Position numbers and translations under genes: made by a program. From the NCBI GenBank assembly GCA_028826165.1, contig JAPDFW010000059.1, positions 16,001-80,000 of the forward strand: a stretch of 64,000 nucleotides of DNA, read 5' to 3'. The first letter of the stretch is position 1. Each line of letters starts with the position of its first letter. Below the pieces are notes generated by a model. That model worked only from the letters and a program-made list of their open reading frames with translations. It was not told where the DNA came from and did not search any database. Shown here piece after piece: positions 23,487 through 36,632 of the stretch. The DNA is from Anaeramoeba ignava. Taxonomy: Eukaryota > Metamonada > Anaeramoebidae.

Positions 23487-26400
23487 ATGGGTGTATCTTT
23501 AATAAAGGATAAAAAGAGTTCAGATATTTATTTATCAAATAAAGGATTAACGAATTTTCCAAGTGAATTAAAAAGTTGTTTAAATATTAAGAATTTAGAT
23601 TTATCATTTAATTACATTAATGAAGTACCTTCATTTATGGAAACAAAAACACAACTTCAAACAATAAACCTTTCATCAAACTCAATCGAAATATTTCCAA
23701 ACAAGTTACAAAACTTATCAAATCTTCAAATGGTCAATTTAAGTAGAAATTTAATTGTCAAAATTCCGACTTCATTTTGTGCATTTTTGAAAGTGAATTC
23801 TTTCGAACTTACTCAGAATAAAATCTCAATTATTGAAGAGGCAAATTATCAAAATATGACAGGATTAACTGATTTATATTTGGATGTCAATAATCTTAAG
23901 AATTTACCAGTTTCCTTTGGAAAATTACCTTCAATTCAAGTTCTTATTCTTTCTTTCAATAAATTCACTATTGTTCCTCCAGCTATTCTTAATCTCAAAA
24001 CTCTTCGCAAGTTGGATTTATCTTCTAATAATATCAAAACTATTCCAAAAGATTTTTTTCAACTTAAAGAGCTTCGTAGATTGGATTTACATTCAAACCA
24101 AATTGATTTTCTTGATGATTCTATTGAAGAACTCCAAGAATTGATTCATTTGAATCTTCAATACAATAATTTTAAATGTTTACCAAACTCTTTATCTCGT
24201 TTGAAGTCTTTAACTCATCTTAATTTGAGAAATAATCAATTTGAAACTTTTCCTCAATCCATTTGTAATATGTTGTTATTGAAGGAGCTTTTCTTATCAA
24301 ACAATGAAATTACATTTAAAAAAAAAGAAAATCAAAAAGAAAATCAAAAAGAAAATCAAAAAGAAAATAAAAAAGAAAATTCAAATCTAAATGAAAATGA
24401 AAAAGAAAAAGAAAAAGAAAATAAAAATGAAAAAGAAAAAGAAAAAGAAAATAAAAATCAAAAAGAAAATTCAAATCTAAATGAAAATGAAAAAGAAAAA
24501 GAAAAAGAAAATAAAAATAAAAAAAAAATCAAAAAGAAAATCAAAAAGAAAATAAAAAAGAAAATGAAAAAGAAAAAGAAAAAGAAAAAGAAAATTCAAA
24601 TCTAAATGAAAATGAAAAAGAAAAAGAAAATTCAAATCAAAAAGAAAATCAAAAAGAAAATAAAAATCAAAAAGAAAATCAAAAAGAAAATCAAAAAGAA
24701 AATAAAATCAAAATCAAAAAGAAAATCAAAAAGAAAATGAAAAAGAAAATGAAAAAGAAAATCAAAAAGAAAAAGAAAAGAAAAAGAAAAAGAAAAAGAA
24801 AAAGAAAAAGAAAAAGAAAAAGAAAAAGAAAATGAAAATGAAAATGAAAATGAAAATCAAAAAGAAAATGAAAATGAAAATGAAAATGAAAATGAAAATG
24901 AAAAAGAAAAAGAAAATGAAAATGAAAATCAAAATCAAAAAGAAAATGAAAATGAAAATGAAAATGAAAATAAAAAAGAAAATAAAAATCAAAATAAAAA
25001 TAACAAATCAATAACATTGAAAGCTCCATTATTATTAGATTTTGATCTTAGTTTCAATAAAATTGATGAATTTCCTGATGATTTTTTCCAAAGTTCTGGA
25101 ACAATATTTCGCTTATTTATTCGAGATAATTCGCTTACAAAACTTCCTTCTTCCATTTCACGTTTAAATTGGGTTGCAGTCTTATCTTTTCAAAATAATC
25201 AAATCAAAGATATTTCTCCATTATGTTCATTAAAATCACTTGTTGATCTAGATTTATCCAACAACTCAATAGAGGAACTACCACCTCAAATTTCTAATTT
25301 AACAAATCTTCAAAGACTCAACCTCTATGAAAATTTACTCACAAAACTTCCTCCAGAATTTTCTTCAATTACAAAATTAATTTATTTAAATTTATCAGGA
25401 AATTTGTAATCATTTATTTTTCTTATTTTTATTATTGATATTTATTTTTCTTATTTTTATTATTGATATTTACTTTTCTTATTTTTATTATTGATATTTA
25501 TTTTTCTTATTTTTATTATTGATATTTATTTTTCTTATTTTTATTATTAATATTTATTTTTCATTTTTTTATTATTGATATTTACTTTTCATTTTTTTAT
25601 TATTGATATTTATTTTTCTTATTTTTATTATTGATATTTACTTTCTTATTTTTATTATTGATATTTATTTTTCTTATTTTTATTATTGATATTTATTTTT
25701 CTTATTTTTATTATTATTATTTATTTTTCTTATTTTTATTATTGATATTTATTTTTCTTATTTTTATTTATTATTTAGATTTGAGATATTTCCAAGAGAA
25801 ATCTTTAATAATTCTTCCCTGGAACGACTTTATATTTCACAATGTAGATTAACTAGAATTCCATCATCAATAGCCTGTCTTCAAAAATTAATAGAATTTG
25901 ATGCAAGTTCAAATTACATTCGAAAAATACCTTCAAATTTTCAATTTTTGCAATATTTATTAATATTAAATTTAAGCGATAATTTACTTCATACACTCCC
26001 AAAAAATTTCCATTATTGTGGAAGAAAATCATTATCAACATCAAGAAAGCAAATCATTTTAGCAAGAAACAAACTGAAAGAATTTCCCGAAGAATTACTT
26101 CAAATTAGCAATTTAAACGAGCTAGATCTCTCACATAATTCAATCAAACATTTTCCGTTAAATGGATTTGAAAAACTTGTTCGGTTGCAAAGTCTCAAAA
26201 TTTCTCATAATAAAGCAGAGTCTTTGAATTTATGTTCACTCTCAAATCTTCGAAGACTGTTTCATCTGCACATTGAAGGAAATAAACTTGCGCAACCTTT
26301 CCAAGATTTACTGAAACATGTTACTATCCATCTTGAAAACAAACCTCATTATCCAAGTCACCATTTCTCGGGTTTGAATGAACTTGTGATGAGTTATGAT

Positions 26401-28887
26401 CCTTCTATTGAAAATCCTCATATTAAATATTTAATGACAAAACATGCTCAATTCAAAATTGGGTATTATGAATTAAACGGAAGAAGACCTTCAATGGAGG
26501 ATTCTATTGATATTAAATGCAATTGTTGTGACGATCCAAATATTAGTTATTTTGCCGTTTTCGATGGTCATGGTGGTCGAGAATGTGCAAATCAAGCTGG
26601 TCTTTTAATTGCTCATATGCTAGAAAAAAGGATCAAAAAGCTATTCCATTTTTTCCATCAAAAAGGTATCTATTATATTATTTTATATTATTTTATTTTT
26701 TTCTTTTCAATTTAAATTTTTTTAAAAATATTTCTCTAATTTAATCAAAAAAAAAAATATAAGAAAATTATTCAAAAAAATTCAATGAAATCAAAGATAT
26801 CTATCAGAACACTTTTGAGAAATTTAATACAAAATTTGCTGAATTGAAAGATCAAAGTGGAACAACAGCTGTTACAGCTTTAGTAATTGGATCAAAATGT
26901 TATGTTGCAAATTCAGGAGATTCACGTTGTGTTTTATGTAGAGATGGTCATGGAATTAGAGTTTCAACAGATCATAAACCACAAGAAGCTTCAGAAAAGA
27001 AAAGGATAATTGATAAAGGAGGTTTTGTAAGTGATGATGGAAGAATTAATGGAATTTTAGGAGTTTCTCGCAGTTTAGGTTGATAGAACAATTTTAATTC
27101 AATTTAATTTGATTTAATTTAATTTAATTTAATTTAATTTGATTTGATTTAATTTAATTTAATTTAATTTGATTTGATTTGATTTGATTTAATTTAATTT
27201 AATTCAATTTAATTTAATTTAATTTAATTCAATTTGATTTGATTTGATTTAATTTAATTTAATTTAATTTAATTTAATTTTAAATTTAATTTAATTTAAT
27301 TCAATTTAATTTAATTCAATTTAATTTGATTTAATTTAATTTAATTTAATTTAATTTAATTTGATTTGATTCAATTTAATTTGATTTAATTTAATTTAAT
27401 TCAATTTAATTTAATTTAATTTAATTCAATTTAATTTAATTTTAATTTAATTTAATTTAATTTAATTTAATTTGATTTAATTTGATTTGATTTAATTTAA
27501 TTTAAAATATTCAATTTAATTTAATTTTAATTTAATTTAATTTAATTTAATTTAATTTAATTTAATTTAATTTAAATTTCAATTTAATTTGATTTAATTT
27601 AATTTAATTTAATTTAATTCAATTTAATTTGATTTGATTTAATTTAATTTAATTTAATTTAATTTAATTTAAAAATTTAATTTAATTTAATTTGATTTAA
27701 TTTAATTTAATTTAATTTAATTTAATTTAATTTAATTTAATTTAATTTAATTTAATTCAATTTAATTTAATTTAATTTAATTTAATTTAATTTAATTTAA
27801 TTTGATTTAATTTTAATTTAAATTTAATTTAATTTAATTTAATTTAATTTAATTCAATTTGATTTAATTTAATTTATTTGATTTTAATTTAATTTAATTT
27901 AATTTAATTTAATTTAATTTAATTTAATTTAATTTAATTTAATTTAATTCAATTTAATTTAATTTAATTTAATTTAATTTAATTTAATTTAATTTAATTT
28001 AATTTAATTTAATTTAATTTAATTTAATTTAATTTGATTTGATTTAATTTAATTTAATTTAATTTAATTCAAAATTAATTTAATTTAATTTAATTTAATT
28101 TAATTTAATTTAATTTAATTTAAAAGGTGATTTCCAATTTCATCCATACCTGAGTTGGAAACCAGATATCTTTGAAATTAATATCGAAAAAAGAAACTCA
28201 CATCTAATTTTGGCTTGTGATGGGTTATGGGATGTTGTTTCTGATGATGAAGCAGCAATGCTTGTTTATAATGTTTCTGATCCTTATGAAGCATCAATTA
28301 AATTAATTAATCTTGCTTATAATCGTGGAAGTACAGATAATATTTCTGTTATTGTTATTCAATTCTTCCCTCAAGAAAATTCTCAAAATCAAGAAGCAAT
28401 CCAAAATATTATGATTAAAACTCGTGAAAATTATAAACAAGAAAAAATGCAAGATCGAGATCGAGATTCAATTTGGAATCAAAAATCAAAAAAAGTTATT
28501 CAAGAAATTCAAGAACAAAATGAAAAAGAAAAAACTGAAACAGAATCAAAAAATCAAAATCAAAATCAAAATCAAAATCAAAATCATAATCATAATCACA
28601 ATCAAAATCAAAATCACAATCATAATCAAAATCATAATAACAATCGCAATAGAAATCACAATCACAATCACAATCACAATCACAATTATCCAAATAAAAA
28701 TGGATGTCCAGAATCAAAAAAACAAATTCAAATTCAAATTTACAATCAACCAAAAATTCAACCAAAAATTCAATCAAAAATTCAAAATCAAAATCAAAAT
28801 CAAAATCAAAATCAAAATCAAGATCAAAACCAAAATCAAAACCAAGAACAAAATCAAGATTTAAAAAATCAAAAAATCAAGAATTAA
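23487..28887 (+). CDS. Leucine-rich repeat - PP2C protein phosphatase (PHLPP-like)
   Basis: Exons 23487-25405, 25779-26665, 26764-27078 and 28127-28887. LRRs (LxxLDLSxNxI pattern) occupy the first exon and continue after a K/E/N/Q-rich insert of about 235 codons (24316-25010) and through exon 2. The PP2C domain follows with the metal-site motifs RPSMED, FAVFDGHGG, SGTTAVTAL, VANSGDSRC, GVSRSLGDF, ACDGLWDVVSDDEA and STDNISV, so catalysis is expected. The LRR-PP2C order is that of PHLPP and of fungal adenylyl cyclase, but no PH or cyclase domain is seen. The frame agrees before and after the insert, yet a TAA at 24603-24605 shows at least two compensating indels inside it. The Asn-Gln tail may splice from about 28895 to an exon at 29075-29273, which would need a frame change. 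Confidence 0.85.
24316..25010 (+). repeat. Coding AAAGAAAATC/AAAGAAAATG array inside the LRR domain
   Basis: Purine-only hexamer-type repeats (KENQKE, NENEKEKE) splitting the LRR solenoid. Both strands are open in several frames. It contains the only in-frame stop of the exon. Confidence 0.8.
25406..25778 (+). repeat. Intron 1 of LRR-PP2C, about 28-bp minisatellite
   Basis: About 12 copies of a unit of the form ATATTTATTTTTCTTATTTTT plus ATTATTG, with small length variation. Phase 2, donor GTAATC, acceptor ATTTAG. Confidence 0.85.
27079..28126 (+). repeat. Intron 3 of LRR-PP2C, AATTT/GATTT repeat
   Basis: 1048 bp of 5-bp AATTT units, with GATTT and CAATT variants. It splits the PP2C motif SRSLG|GDF at phase 1 between GTTGAT and AAAAG. 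Confidence 0.85.
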
Positions 28888-29074
28888 ATCGAGAGTAAAA
28901 AGAAATAAATTATTCGAAAACATGGAGCCAAGTTTATAGTTTCAATTTATCTTAAAACTTCTTTAAAATAGTTTTTTTTTTTACTCAATTCAATTTAATT
29001 CTTTTTTTTTTCTTTTAAAAAATCAAATCTTTTTTTTATTATATTTTTTTTTTATTTTTTATTTTTATAAGTAG

Positions 29075-29273
29075 TCAAAAAAAAGAAAATGTACAATTTT
29101 TAGTGAAGGAAAATGAAGAAAAGAAAATTGAAAAGAAAATTGAAAAGAAAAGAAAAGAGAAGAAGAAAGTTACTGAAATTATTAAAAAAAAAAAGGAGAA
29201 CATAAAAAGAAAAACTCCAACTCTAAAACTATCATTAAATGTTAAAAAAAAAACCAAAACCAAACTTTTTTGA
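29075..29273 (+). CDS. Possible last exon of the LRR-PP2C gene (Lys-rich)
   Basis: After acceptor ATAAGTAG an open frame of 66 codons (QKKENVQFLVKENEEKK, ending KTKTKLF) runs to a TGA. It would pair in phase 2 with a donor near 28895 (NQELNRE frame). That frame differs from the PP2C exon frame, so an indel in the Asn-Gln repeat is required. It could equally be non-coding. Confidence 0.35.
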
Positions 29274-31216
29274 TTTTAATTTTGATTTAAATTTGATTTA
29301 AATTTGATTTAAATTTGATTTGAATTTGATATAAATTTGATTTAATTTTGATTTAATTTTGATTTAATTTTGATTTAAATTTGATTTAATTTTGATTTAA
29401 TTTTGATTTAATTTTGATTTAAATTTGATTTAAATTTGATTTAAATTTGATTTAAATTTGATTTAAATTTGATTTAAATTTGATTTAAATTTGATTTAAA
29501 TTTGATTTAAATTTGATTTAAATTTGATTTAAATTTGATTTAAATTTGATTTAAATTTGATTTAAATTTGATTTAAATTTGATTTAAATTTGATTTGATT
29601 TAAATTTGATTTGAATTTGATTTAATTTTGATTTAAATTTGATTTAAATTTGATTTAAATTTGATTTAAAATTTGATTTAATTTTGATTTAATTTGATTT
29701 TAAATTTGATTTAATTTTTGATTTAAATTTGATTTAAATTTGATTTAAATTTTGATTTAATTTTGATTTAAATTTGATTTAAATTTGATTTAATTTTGAT
29801 TTAAATTTGATTTAAATTTGATTTAAATTTGATTTAAATTTGATTTAATTTTGATTTAAATTTGATTTAAATTTGATTTAAATTTGATTTAAATTTGATT
29901 TAATTTGATTTAAATTTTGATTTAAATTTTGATTTAAATTTGATTTAAATTTGATTTAAATTTGATTTAAATTTGATTTAAATTTTTTTGATTTAAATTT
30001 GATTTAAATTTGATTTAAATTTGATTTAAATTTAATTTAAATTTTGATTTAAATTTGATTTAAATTTGATTTAAATTTGATTTAAATTTGATTTAATTTG
30101 ATTTAAATTTGATTTAGAAAAATTTTTGATTTAAATTTGATTTAAATTTGATTTAAATTTGATTTAAATTTGATTTAAATTTTGATTTAATTTTGATTTA
30201 GAATTTGATTTAAATTTGATTTAAATTAAATTTAAATTTGATTTAAATTTGATTTAAATTTGATTTAAATTTGATTTAAAATTTGATTTAGGTAAATTTG
30301 AAATTTGATTTCAATTTTTGATTTAAAAATTTTGATTAATTTGATTTAAAATTTTTGATTTAAATTTGATTTAAATTTGATTTTTCAAAATTTAAATTTG
30401 ATTTAAATTTGATTTAATTTGATTTAAATTTGATTTAAATTTGATTTAAATTTGAATTTTGATTTGAATTTCAAATTTGATTTAAATTTGATTTCTTTTT
30501 GATTTAAATTTGATTTAAATTTGATTTAAAAGTGGAAAATTTTTGATTTAAATTTGATTTAAATTCATTGAAATTTTGATTTGGAAAATTTGATTTAAAT
30601 CGATTTAAATTTGATTTAAATTGGATTTAAATTTTGATTTAAATTTGATTTAAATTTGATTTGATTTAAATTGATGATCAATTTAAAAATTTTGAGAATT
30701 TGATTTAAATTTGATTTAAATTTGATTTAATTTGATTTAAATTTGATTTAAATTTGATTTAAATTTGATTTAAATTGATTTAAATTTGATTTAATTTGAT
30801 TCAAAATTTGAAGAAATTTTGAAAAAAAAAAAATTTAAATTTGATAAAATTTTGATTTAAATTTGATTTTTAAATTTGATTTAAATTTGATTTAAATTTG
30901 ATTTAAATTTGATTTAATTTTGATTTAAATTTGATTTAAATTTGATATAAATTTGATTTAATTTTGATTTAAATTTGATTTAATTTTGATTTAAATTTGA
31001 TATAAATTTGATTTAAATTTGATATAAATTTGATTTAAATTTGATTTAAATTTGATTTAAATTTGATTTAAATTTGATTTAAATTTGATTTAATTTTGAT
31101 TTAATTTTGATTTAATTTTGATTTAATTTTGATTTGAATTTGATATAAATTTGATTTAAATTTGATTTAATTTTGATTTAAGTTTGGTTTGGTTTGGTTT
31201 TTTAGAAAAAATTTTT
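29274..31216. repeat. 1.9-kb minisatellite, 11-bp unit GATTTAAATTT
   Basis: About 150 copies of GATTTAAATTT, with GATTTAATTTT variants clustered at both ends. It is more degenerate between 30280 and 30860. No gene is seen on either strand. Confidence 0.95.
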
Positions 31217-32723
31217 TTAATTGTCATTTGAATATTCAGAATTAGATTCATCTTCATCTTCATCTTCATCAGATAAACTTCGTTTTTTTTTTTTAATTTT
31301 TGTTGAGAATCGTGTTTTGATTTTTGTTTTTCTTCTTGATTGTTCATTCAGAGTTAAAGGAACAACAAATTTTTGAAATTCTTTTTTAAGATCTTCTTCT
31401 TTTTTCAAAATATGCAATATTTCAGGTAAACCATCAGAAATATTAATTTCATTGTCTTCAATTTGTTGAATAATCTTGATAAATTTATTAGATTTTTCAG
31501 GTTTTGAAGAGAATCTTGCATTAACATTATTGATTAAGGATATTGCATCTTGTAATCTTTTCTTTTCAAAAAGATTTGATTTATTTTGTTCATCATCAAT
31601 AACAAGTTCATTCAAATTTTCTTCATTTTCAATTTCATTTTGAATTTCAATTTCATTTTGATTTTGATTTTGAATTTGATTTTCATTTTCATTTTGTTCT
31701 TGATCTTTTGGAATTAATTGTATTTGTTGAGAAAAAATTGGATGACCTGAAAAAATGAAATTTTTGAAAAGTGGAATCAAATCAGGTTTGTTTTCTAAAA
31801 TATTTTCAATAAGATGAGAAGCCTCATTTTGTGTTATATTCCCTGAACTGTAGGCATTAATAAGATAAAATATTTCTTGAGTCTTATTTGGTTCGTTTTG
31901 GAAAGTCGATGAAACTAAATCAATCAAACTCATTACTCCTCTAGCATTTGCCAGTTCATGTGGATTTGTATCCCTATGGATCCCATAGATCGTAAATTTG
32001 GACAATTTGGAAAAAAATGTTACATGCAAAATATTGAATATAAGTCAAAAAATTGTTGAAAAAATATTAAAAAAAAAAAAACGATCCAAAATAAAAAAAA
32101 AATTTAATAAAAAAAGAAAAAAATATTTTTTTGTTCGTTAGTTAAATTGTTTGAAAAAGAAGATAAAATAACCATAAAAATTGTATGGATCTATTTTATA
32201 TTTACTGGGGATGTTGATGGTGTGGTGTGAGTGATAACGGAGGATGTTGGAAATTTCTAGAAAACAAGAAAATTAAGTTTCCAAAAAAATAAGAAAAAAA
32301 AAAGAAATTAAAAGAAAAAAAAATAAAAGAAAAAAAAAATAAATCAAATGTTTAAAAGATAATTGTTTACTGTATTGACATATTTTGAAAGAATGGATAG
32401 GCTGAATGTGGTAAATGATGGTGATTTTGTAAGTGATTCAAATGGTAAGAAGGATAACTAAAATTATAAGGAAATGAAGAGAGTTGAAATGGATAATAAT
32501 TCGCTGTTTGTTGAAGAAAATGAGGTGTTGTGTTCATAAATGAATGATTTGTGTTTGGGTTTATATGTGAATGTTGTTGTTGTTCTAATTCAAATTGACT
32601 TTGTTGATCTTGATTTGTATCATTTGCAGTTGGGTTAATTATTTGATTAGTGTTTTGATTTTCTACTGAGTTATTGAGATCTTCACTTGATTGATTTGAT
32701 TCTTGTTTATTTTGTTGACTCAT
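31217..32723 (-). CDS. Sin3-like protein with two paired amphipathic helix (PAH) domains
   Basis: Three exons on the minus strand: 32723-32371, 32256-32206 and 31973-31217; 386 aa, phase 2 at both junctions. The first about 135 residues are Gln/Asn/His/Pro-rich (SQQNKQESNQSSEDLNNS, HHLPHSAYPFF). PAH-a (about 140-205) reads LIDLVSSTFQNEPNK and KPDLIPLFKNFI. PAH-b (about 255-320) reads DAISLINNVNARF and KKEFQKFV. Both follow the PAH pattern xAxxxLxxVxxxFxxxPxxxxxFLxIL and FxxFL. The tail is basic, then acidic (SDEDEDEDESNSE). In Sin3, PAH domains bind transcription-factor helices. No histone-deacetylase-interaction domain is present, so this is a short PAH-only relative. Neither region is a complete gene alone; splice phases support joining. 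Confidence 0.7.
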
Positions 32724-35305
32724 TTAAAAAAAAATTTATTTATTTTTGTTTTTTTTTTATATTGAAAGAAAAAAAAAAAGACTTTTTTCTATTTTAGAAG
32801 AAGAAAAAAATGTGGGAAATTTAACTAAAAAATTAATTTTTATTTTTTTTTATTTTTTTTTAAAATTTAACAATTACAATTTAAAAATTCATTATTTGCC
32901 CTCAATTTAACTTTTAAAATAAATAAATTGATATTAAATATTTGCTTTTCCAATTTTCAAATAAAAAAAAAAAAATTTTCTTTTTATTTCTTTTTTAAAA
33001 CCAAAGGTAAATTATTAATTTGCAAAGGGGATCGATTTGGAGACAATCATTTATTTTTTTAATAAAATTAAAATAAAAATAGATTAAAATAAGATTAAAA
33101 ATAGATTAAAAGATAAAAACAATTAAAAATAATTAAAAATGGAAAAAATAAAAAATTGGAATGGATTAAAAAATTAAAAAAGATTAAAAATAATTACGAT
33201 TAAAAATATATTAAAAATATATTAAAAAAATAAAATTAAAAATAGATTAAAAATATATTAAAATATATTAAAAATAATTAAAAAAATATTAAAAATTGGA
33301 TTAAAAATATTAAAAATATGGATTAAAAATTAAAAATATATTAAAAATTAATTAAAAATATATTAAAAATATATTAAAAATATATTAAAAAAATATGGAT
33401 TAAAAATGGATTAAAAAAAAATTAAAAATATATTAAAAATGGATTAAAAATTGGATTAAAAATTGGATTAAAAAATATATTAAAAATATATTAAAAAATA
33501 TTAAAAATGGATTAAAAATATATTAAAAATATATAAAAAATATATTAAAAAATATTAAAAAATATTAAAAATATATTAAAAATATATTAAAAAATATTAC
33601 AAATTGGATTAAAAATATATTAAAAAAATATATTAAAAATTGGATTAAAAATATGATTAAAAAATATTAAAAATTGGATTAAAAAATATGGATTAAAAAT
33701 ATATTAAAAATGGATTAAAAATATATTAAAAATATATTATTAAAAAATTAAAAATATATTAAAAAATATTAAAAAAATGGATTAAAAAATATATTAAAAA
33801 TATATTAAAAATATATTAAAAATTATTAAAAATATATTTATTAAAAATTGATTAAAATTAAAAAATATATAAAAATTTGATTAAAAATTGATTAAAAAAT
33901 ATGGGTTAAAATTAAAAAATATATAAAAATTTGATTAAAAATTGGATTAAAAAAATGGATTAAAAAAAATTAAAAATTGATTAAAAAATTAAAAAATAAA
34001 AATATATTAAAAATGGATTAAAAAATTAAAAATATATTAAAAATATATTAAAAATTTGGGGATTAAAAATGGATTAGTAAAATATATTAAAAATATATTA
34101 AAAATTGATTAAAAATATAATTCCATTAAAAAATTGGATTAAAATGGATTAAAAATTGGATTAAAAAAAAATATATTAAAAATGGATTAAAAAATTATAT
34201 TAAAAATATATTAAAAATATTAAAAATATATTAAAAATTGGATTAAAAAAAATTAAAAAATATATTAAAAATTGGATTAAAAATATATTAAAAATTGATT
34301 TATATTAAAAATTGGATTAAAAATGGATTAAAAAATAAAAATGGATAAAAATTGGATTAAAAATATTAAAAAATATATTAAAAATATATTAAAAAATATA
34401 TTAAAAATATATTTGTCAAAAATATATTAAAAATATATTAAAAATGGATTAAAAATATATTAAAAATTGATTAAAAATAGATTAAAAATATATTAAAAAT
34501 TGATTAAAAATATATTAAAAATTGGATTAAAAATAGATTAAAAATTGATTAAAAATGAGTTAAAAATATAAAAAAAATTGATTAAAAATTATTAAAATTG
34601 ATTAAAAAATTAAAAATTGATTAAAAATGGATTAAAAAATTAAAAATATATTAAAAATTGGACTAAAAAAAATATATTAAAAATATATTATTAAAAATTG
34701 GATTAAAAATATATTAAAAATATATTAAAATATATTAAAAATGGATTAAAAATAAAAATTAAAAATATTAAAAATATATTAAAAATTGATTAAAAATGGA
34801 TTAAAAAAAACATATTAAAAAAATTAAAAAAATTAAAAATTAAAAATATATTAAAAATTGGATTAAAAATATATTAAAAAATTGGATTAAAAAATGGATT
34901 AAAAAATCCATAATTTAAAATAATTATTAAAATTAAATTATTTAAAAAAATAAAATAAATTTTAATAAATTTTTAATTAAAGGACTCGCCATTTTTTAAA
35001 ATATGGAATTTAAAATTTTAATTTTTAATTTTAATTTTAAATTGTGATTGGTTATCAATACAATTGCCGAGTAAAATTTATTTAAAAAATTAATTTGAAG
35101 GTTTTTTTATCTAAAAATAGATAAAAAGAGCTTTGAATTAAAAAATTTTTTTTTTAAATTAATAATTTTTTAAAATAATTAATAAACTGAAATTACGTCA
35201 CCAATTTATTTTTAATTTAAAATTTTTTTTTTTAATTTTTTTTTTTTCATTTTTCATTTGTATCTAAATTTTTTTTTTTTTTGATATCTTTTGATTTAGG
35301 AATAG
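32724..35305. repeat. 2.6-kb gene-free region, ATTAAAAATATATTAAAAATGG repeats
   Basis: Bases 32724-33060 are poly-A/T-rich, probably the promoter of the PAH gene. Bases 33060-34915 are irregular 9-12 bp ATTAAAAAT(AT/GG) repeats. Bases 34916-35305 are AT-rich without a visible array and precede the bZIP gene. No coding or RNA gene recognised. Confidence 0.85.
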
Positions 35306-36232
35306 TTGGGAAAAAAACCTTCTCTTTTTAGAAGTGTACCAAAGAATAAAAGAGTCAAATTCTCCTTAAAAAAAACAAACAAACAAAAAAAAAACAACAA
35401 CAAAAGAATCAAAAACATTGAAAGCTTTAAAAACCAAGTGCTTGACAAATCTATCAAAGTCATGGATCCATTATCTGATAATTATTTTGATAATTTCATT
35501 TCTGATTCTAATTTCGGAATTGATTTTGGAATTGACATTGACAATTTTTCGAAAAATTTTGGAAATCAAGAATATCCTTCTTTTGAATCAATTGAAAGTT
35601 TGAAAAATTTTGCGAATGATTTCACAACACAATTAGAAGAGAACACAATTTTTACTCCTTTTTCATCAGATAAAGAAATGCTTAGTAAATTTGATGATTA
35701 TAATATTTCTATTGAAAATGAAAGCAATAAAAATAAAGTTAAAAATGAAAGCAATAAAAATAAAGTTGAAAATGAAAGCAATAAAAATCAAGTTGAAAAT
35801 GAAAGCAATAAAAATAAAGTTGAAAATGAAAGCAATAAAAATCAAGTCGAAAATGAAAGCAATAAAAATAAAGTTGAAAAAATTAATCTAAAAGAAAAAA
35901 AACCAAAAAGTCAAGCCAAAAAAATTGTACCAAAACAAAGAAAAAAACGAAAATCCAAAAACAGCAAAATTTCAAAAGAAGAACAACGCAAAATCAAACT
36001 TGAAAGAAACAGAATAAATGCAAAAAAATCACGAGAAAGAAAAAAGATTTACATTGAGAATTTAGAAAATGAAGTTACTGTCCTTCGTGATGACAAGAAA
36101 AGTTTAACTGAAAAATTGGAACATCTTAATACTCAAAATGAACAACTTCAATCAGAAGTCCAAGAACTTCGAAATCTTCTTCAACAATTTTCCAATGATG
36201 AGACTCTTGAAATTCCTTCCAAAAAAAATTAA
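35306..36232 (+). CDS. bZIP transcription factor
   Basis: The frame opens after an in-frame TAG within GGAATAG, which could be a splice acceptor of an upstream exon. The first in-frame ATG is 35462 (MDPLSDNYFDNF), giving 256 aa. The 50 upstream codons (PSLFRSVPKNKRVKFSL) look coding, so a missing first exon is possible. Residues about 88-140 from the ATG are six copies of a nine-residue repeat (ESNKNKVEN). The bZIP lies at about 35960-36190: basic region NRINAKKSRERKK, with the NxxxxxxxR spacing typical of DNA contact, then a leucine zipper (LENEVTVLRDDKKSLTEKL). Such proteins bind DNA as dimers. Confidence 0.85.
   Translation: MGKKPSLFRSVPKNKRVKFSLKKTNKQKKNNNKRIKNIESFKNQVLDKSIKVMDPLSDNYFDNFISDSNFGIDFGIDIDNFSKNFGNQEYPSFESIESLKNFANDFTTQLEENTIFTPFSSDKEMLSKFDDYNISIENESNKNKVKNESNKNKVENESNKNQVENESNKNKVENESNKNQVENESNKNKVEKINLKEKKPKSQAKKIVPKQRKKRKSKNSKISKEEQRKIKLERNRINAKKSRERKKIYIENLENEVTVLRDDKKSLTEKLEHLNTQNEQLQSEVQELRNLLQQFSNDETLEIPSKKN
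35725..35886 (+). repeat. Coding 27-bp minisatellite in the bZIP gene
   Basis: Six tandem 27-bp units encode ESNKN(K/Q)VEN. The last four units alternate K and Q (AAA versus CAA), so a 54-bp higher-order unit has begun to form. Confidence 0.85.
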
Positions 36233-36632
36233 GGATTTTGTGTTTATTTTGTAAATTAAATTAAATTAAATTAAATTTGATTTGATTTGGTTCTTTAAAT
36301 TTTGATAAAAAAGATGAAACAGGAGAAATAATTATTCGTTCTTTCCAAAAACAGCAAACAAACAAAAACAACACAAACAGTTTCTGAGATTCCAAATGAC
36401 CGTTTTTATTTTTGATTCATTTTTGATTCATTTTTCATTCATTTTTCATTCATTTTTCATTCATTTATAATTTTTTGTGTATTTTTTCCATCCTTAATCA
36501 ATTTTAATTTTGATTTTGAATTTGTTTTGAATTTGTTTACAATATAAAAATAAAAACGGATTTTTATAGAAACTGTAAAAAAAAAATTGAAAAATTTTTT
36601 CATTTTTTTTCTTTTTCATTTTTAAAAAGAAA
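36233..36632. other. Spacer between bZIP and DNAJC11-like genes
   Basis: 400 bp, AT-rich, with GATTCATTTTT/CATTCATTTTT repeats at 36413-36465 and a TCATTTTT-type element just upstream of 36633. No gene seen. Confidence 0.5.

Noticed and set aside
26624-26629. Frameshift in the PP2C gene at an A6 run
   Set aside because: Recounting the exon 3 start shows that exons 2 and 3 join in phase 1 (GAA), so no indel is needed.
29274-31216. CRISPR-like array
   Set aside because: The 11-bp units are contiguous without unique spacers, and the genome is eukaryotic.
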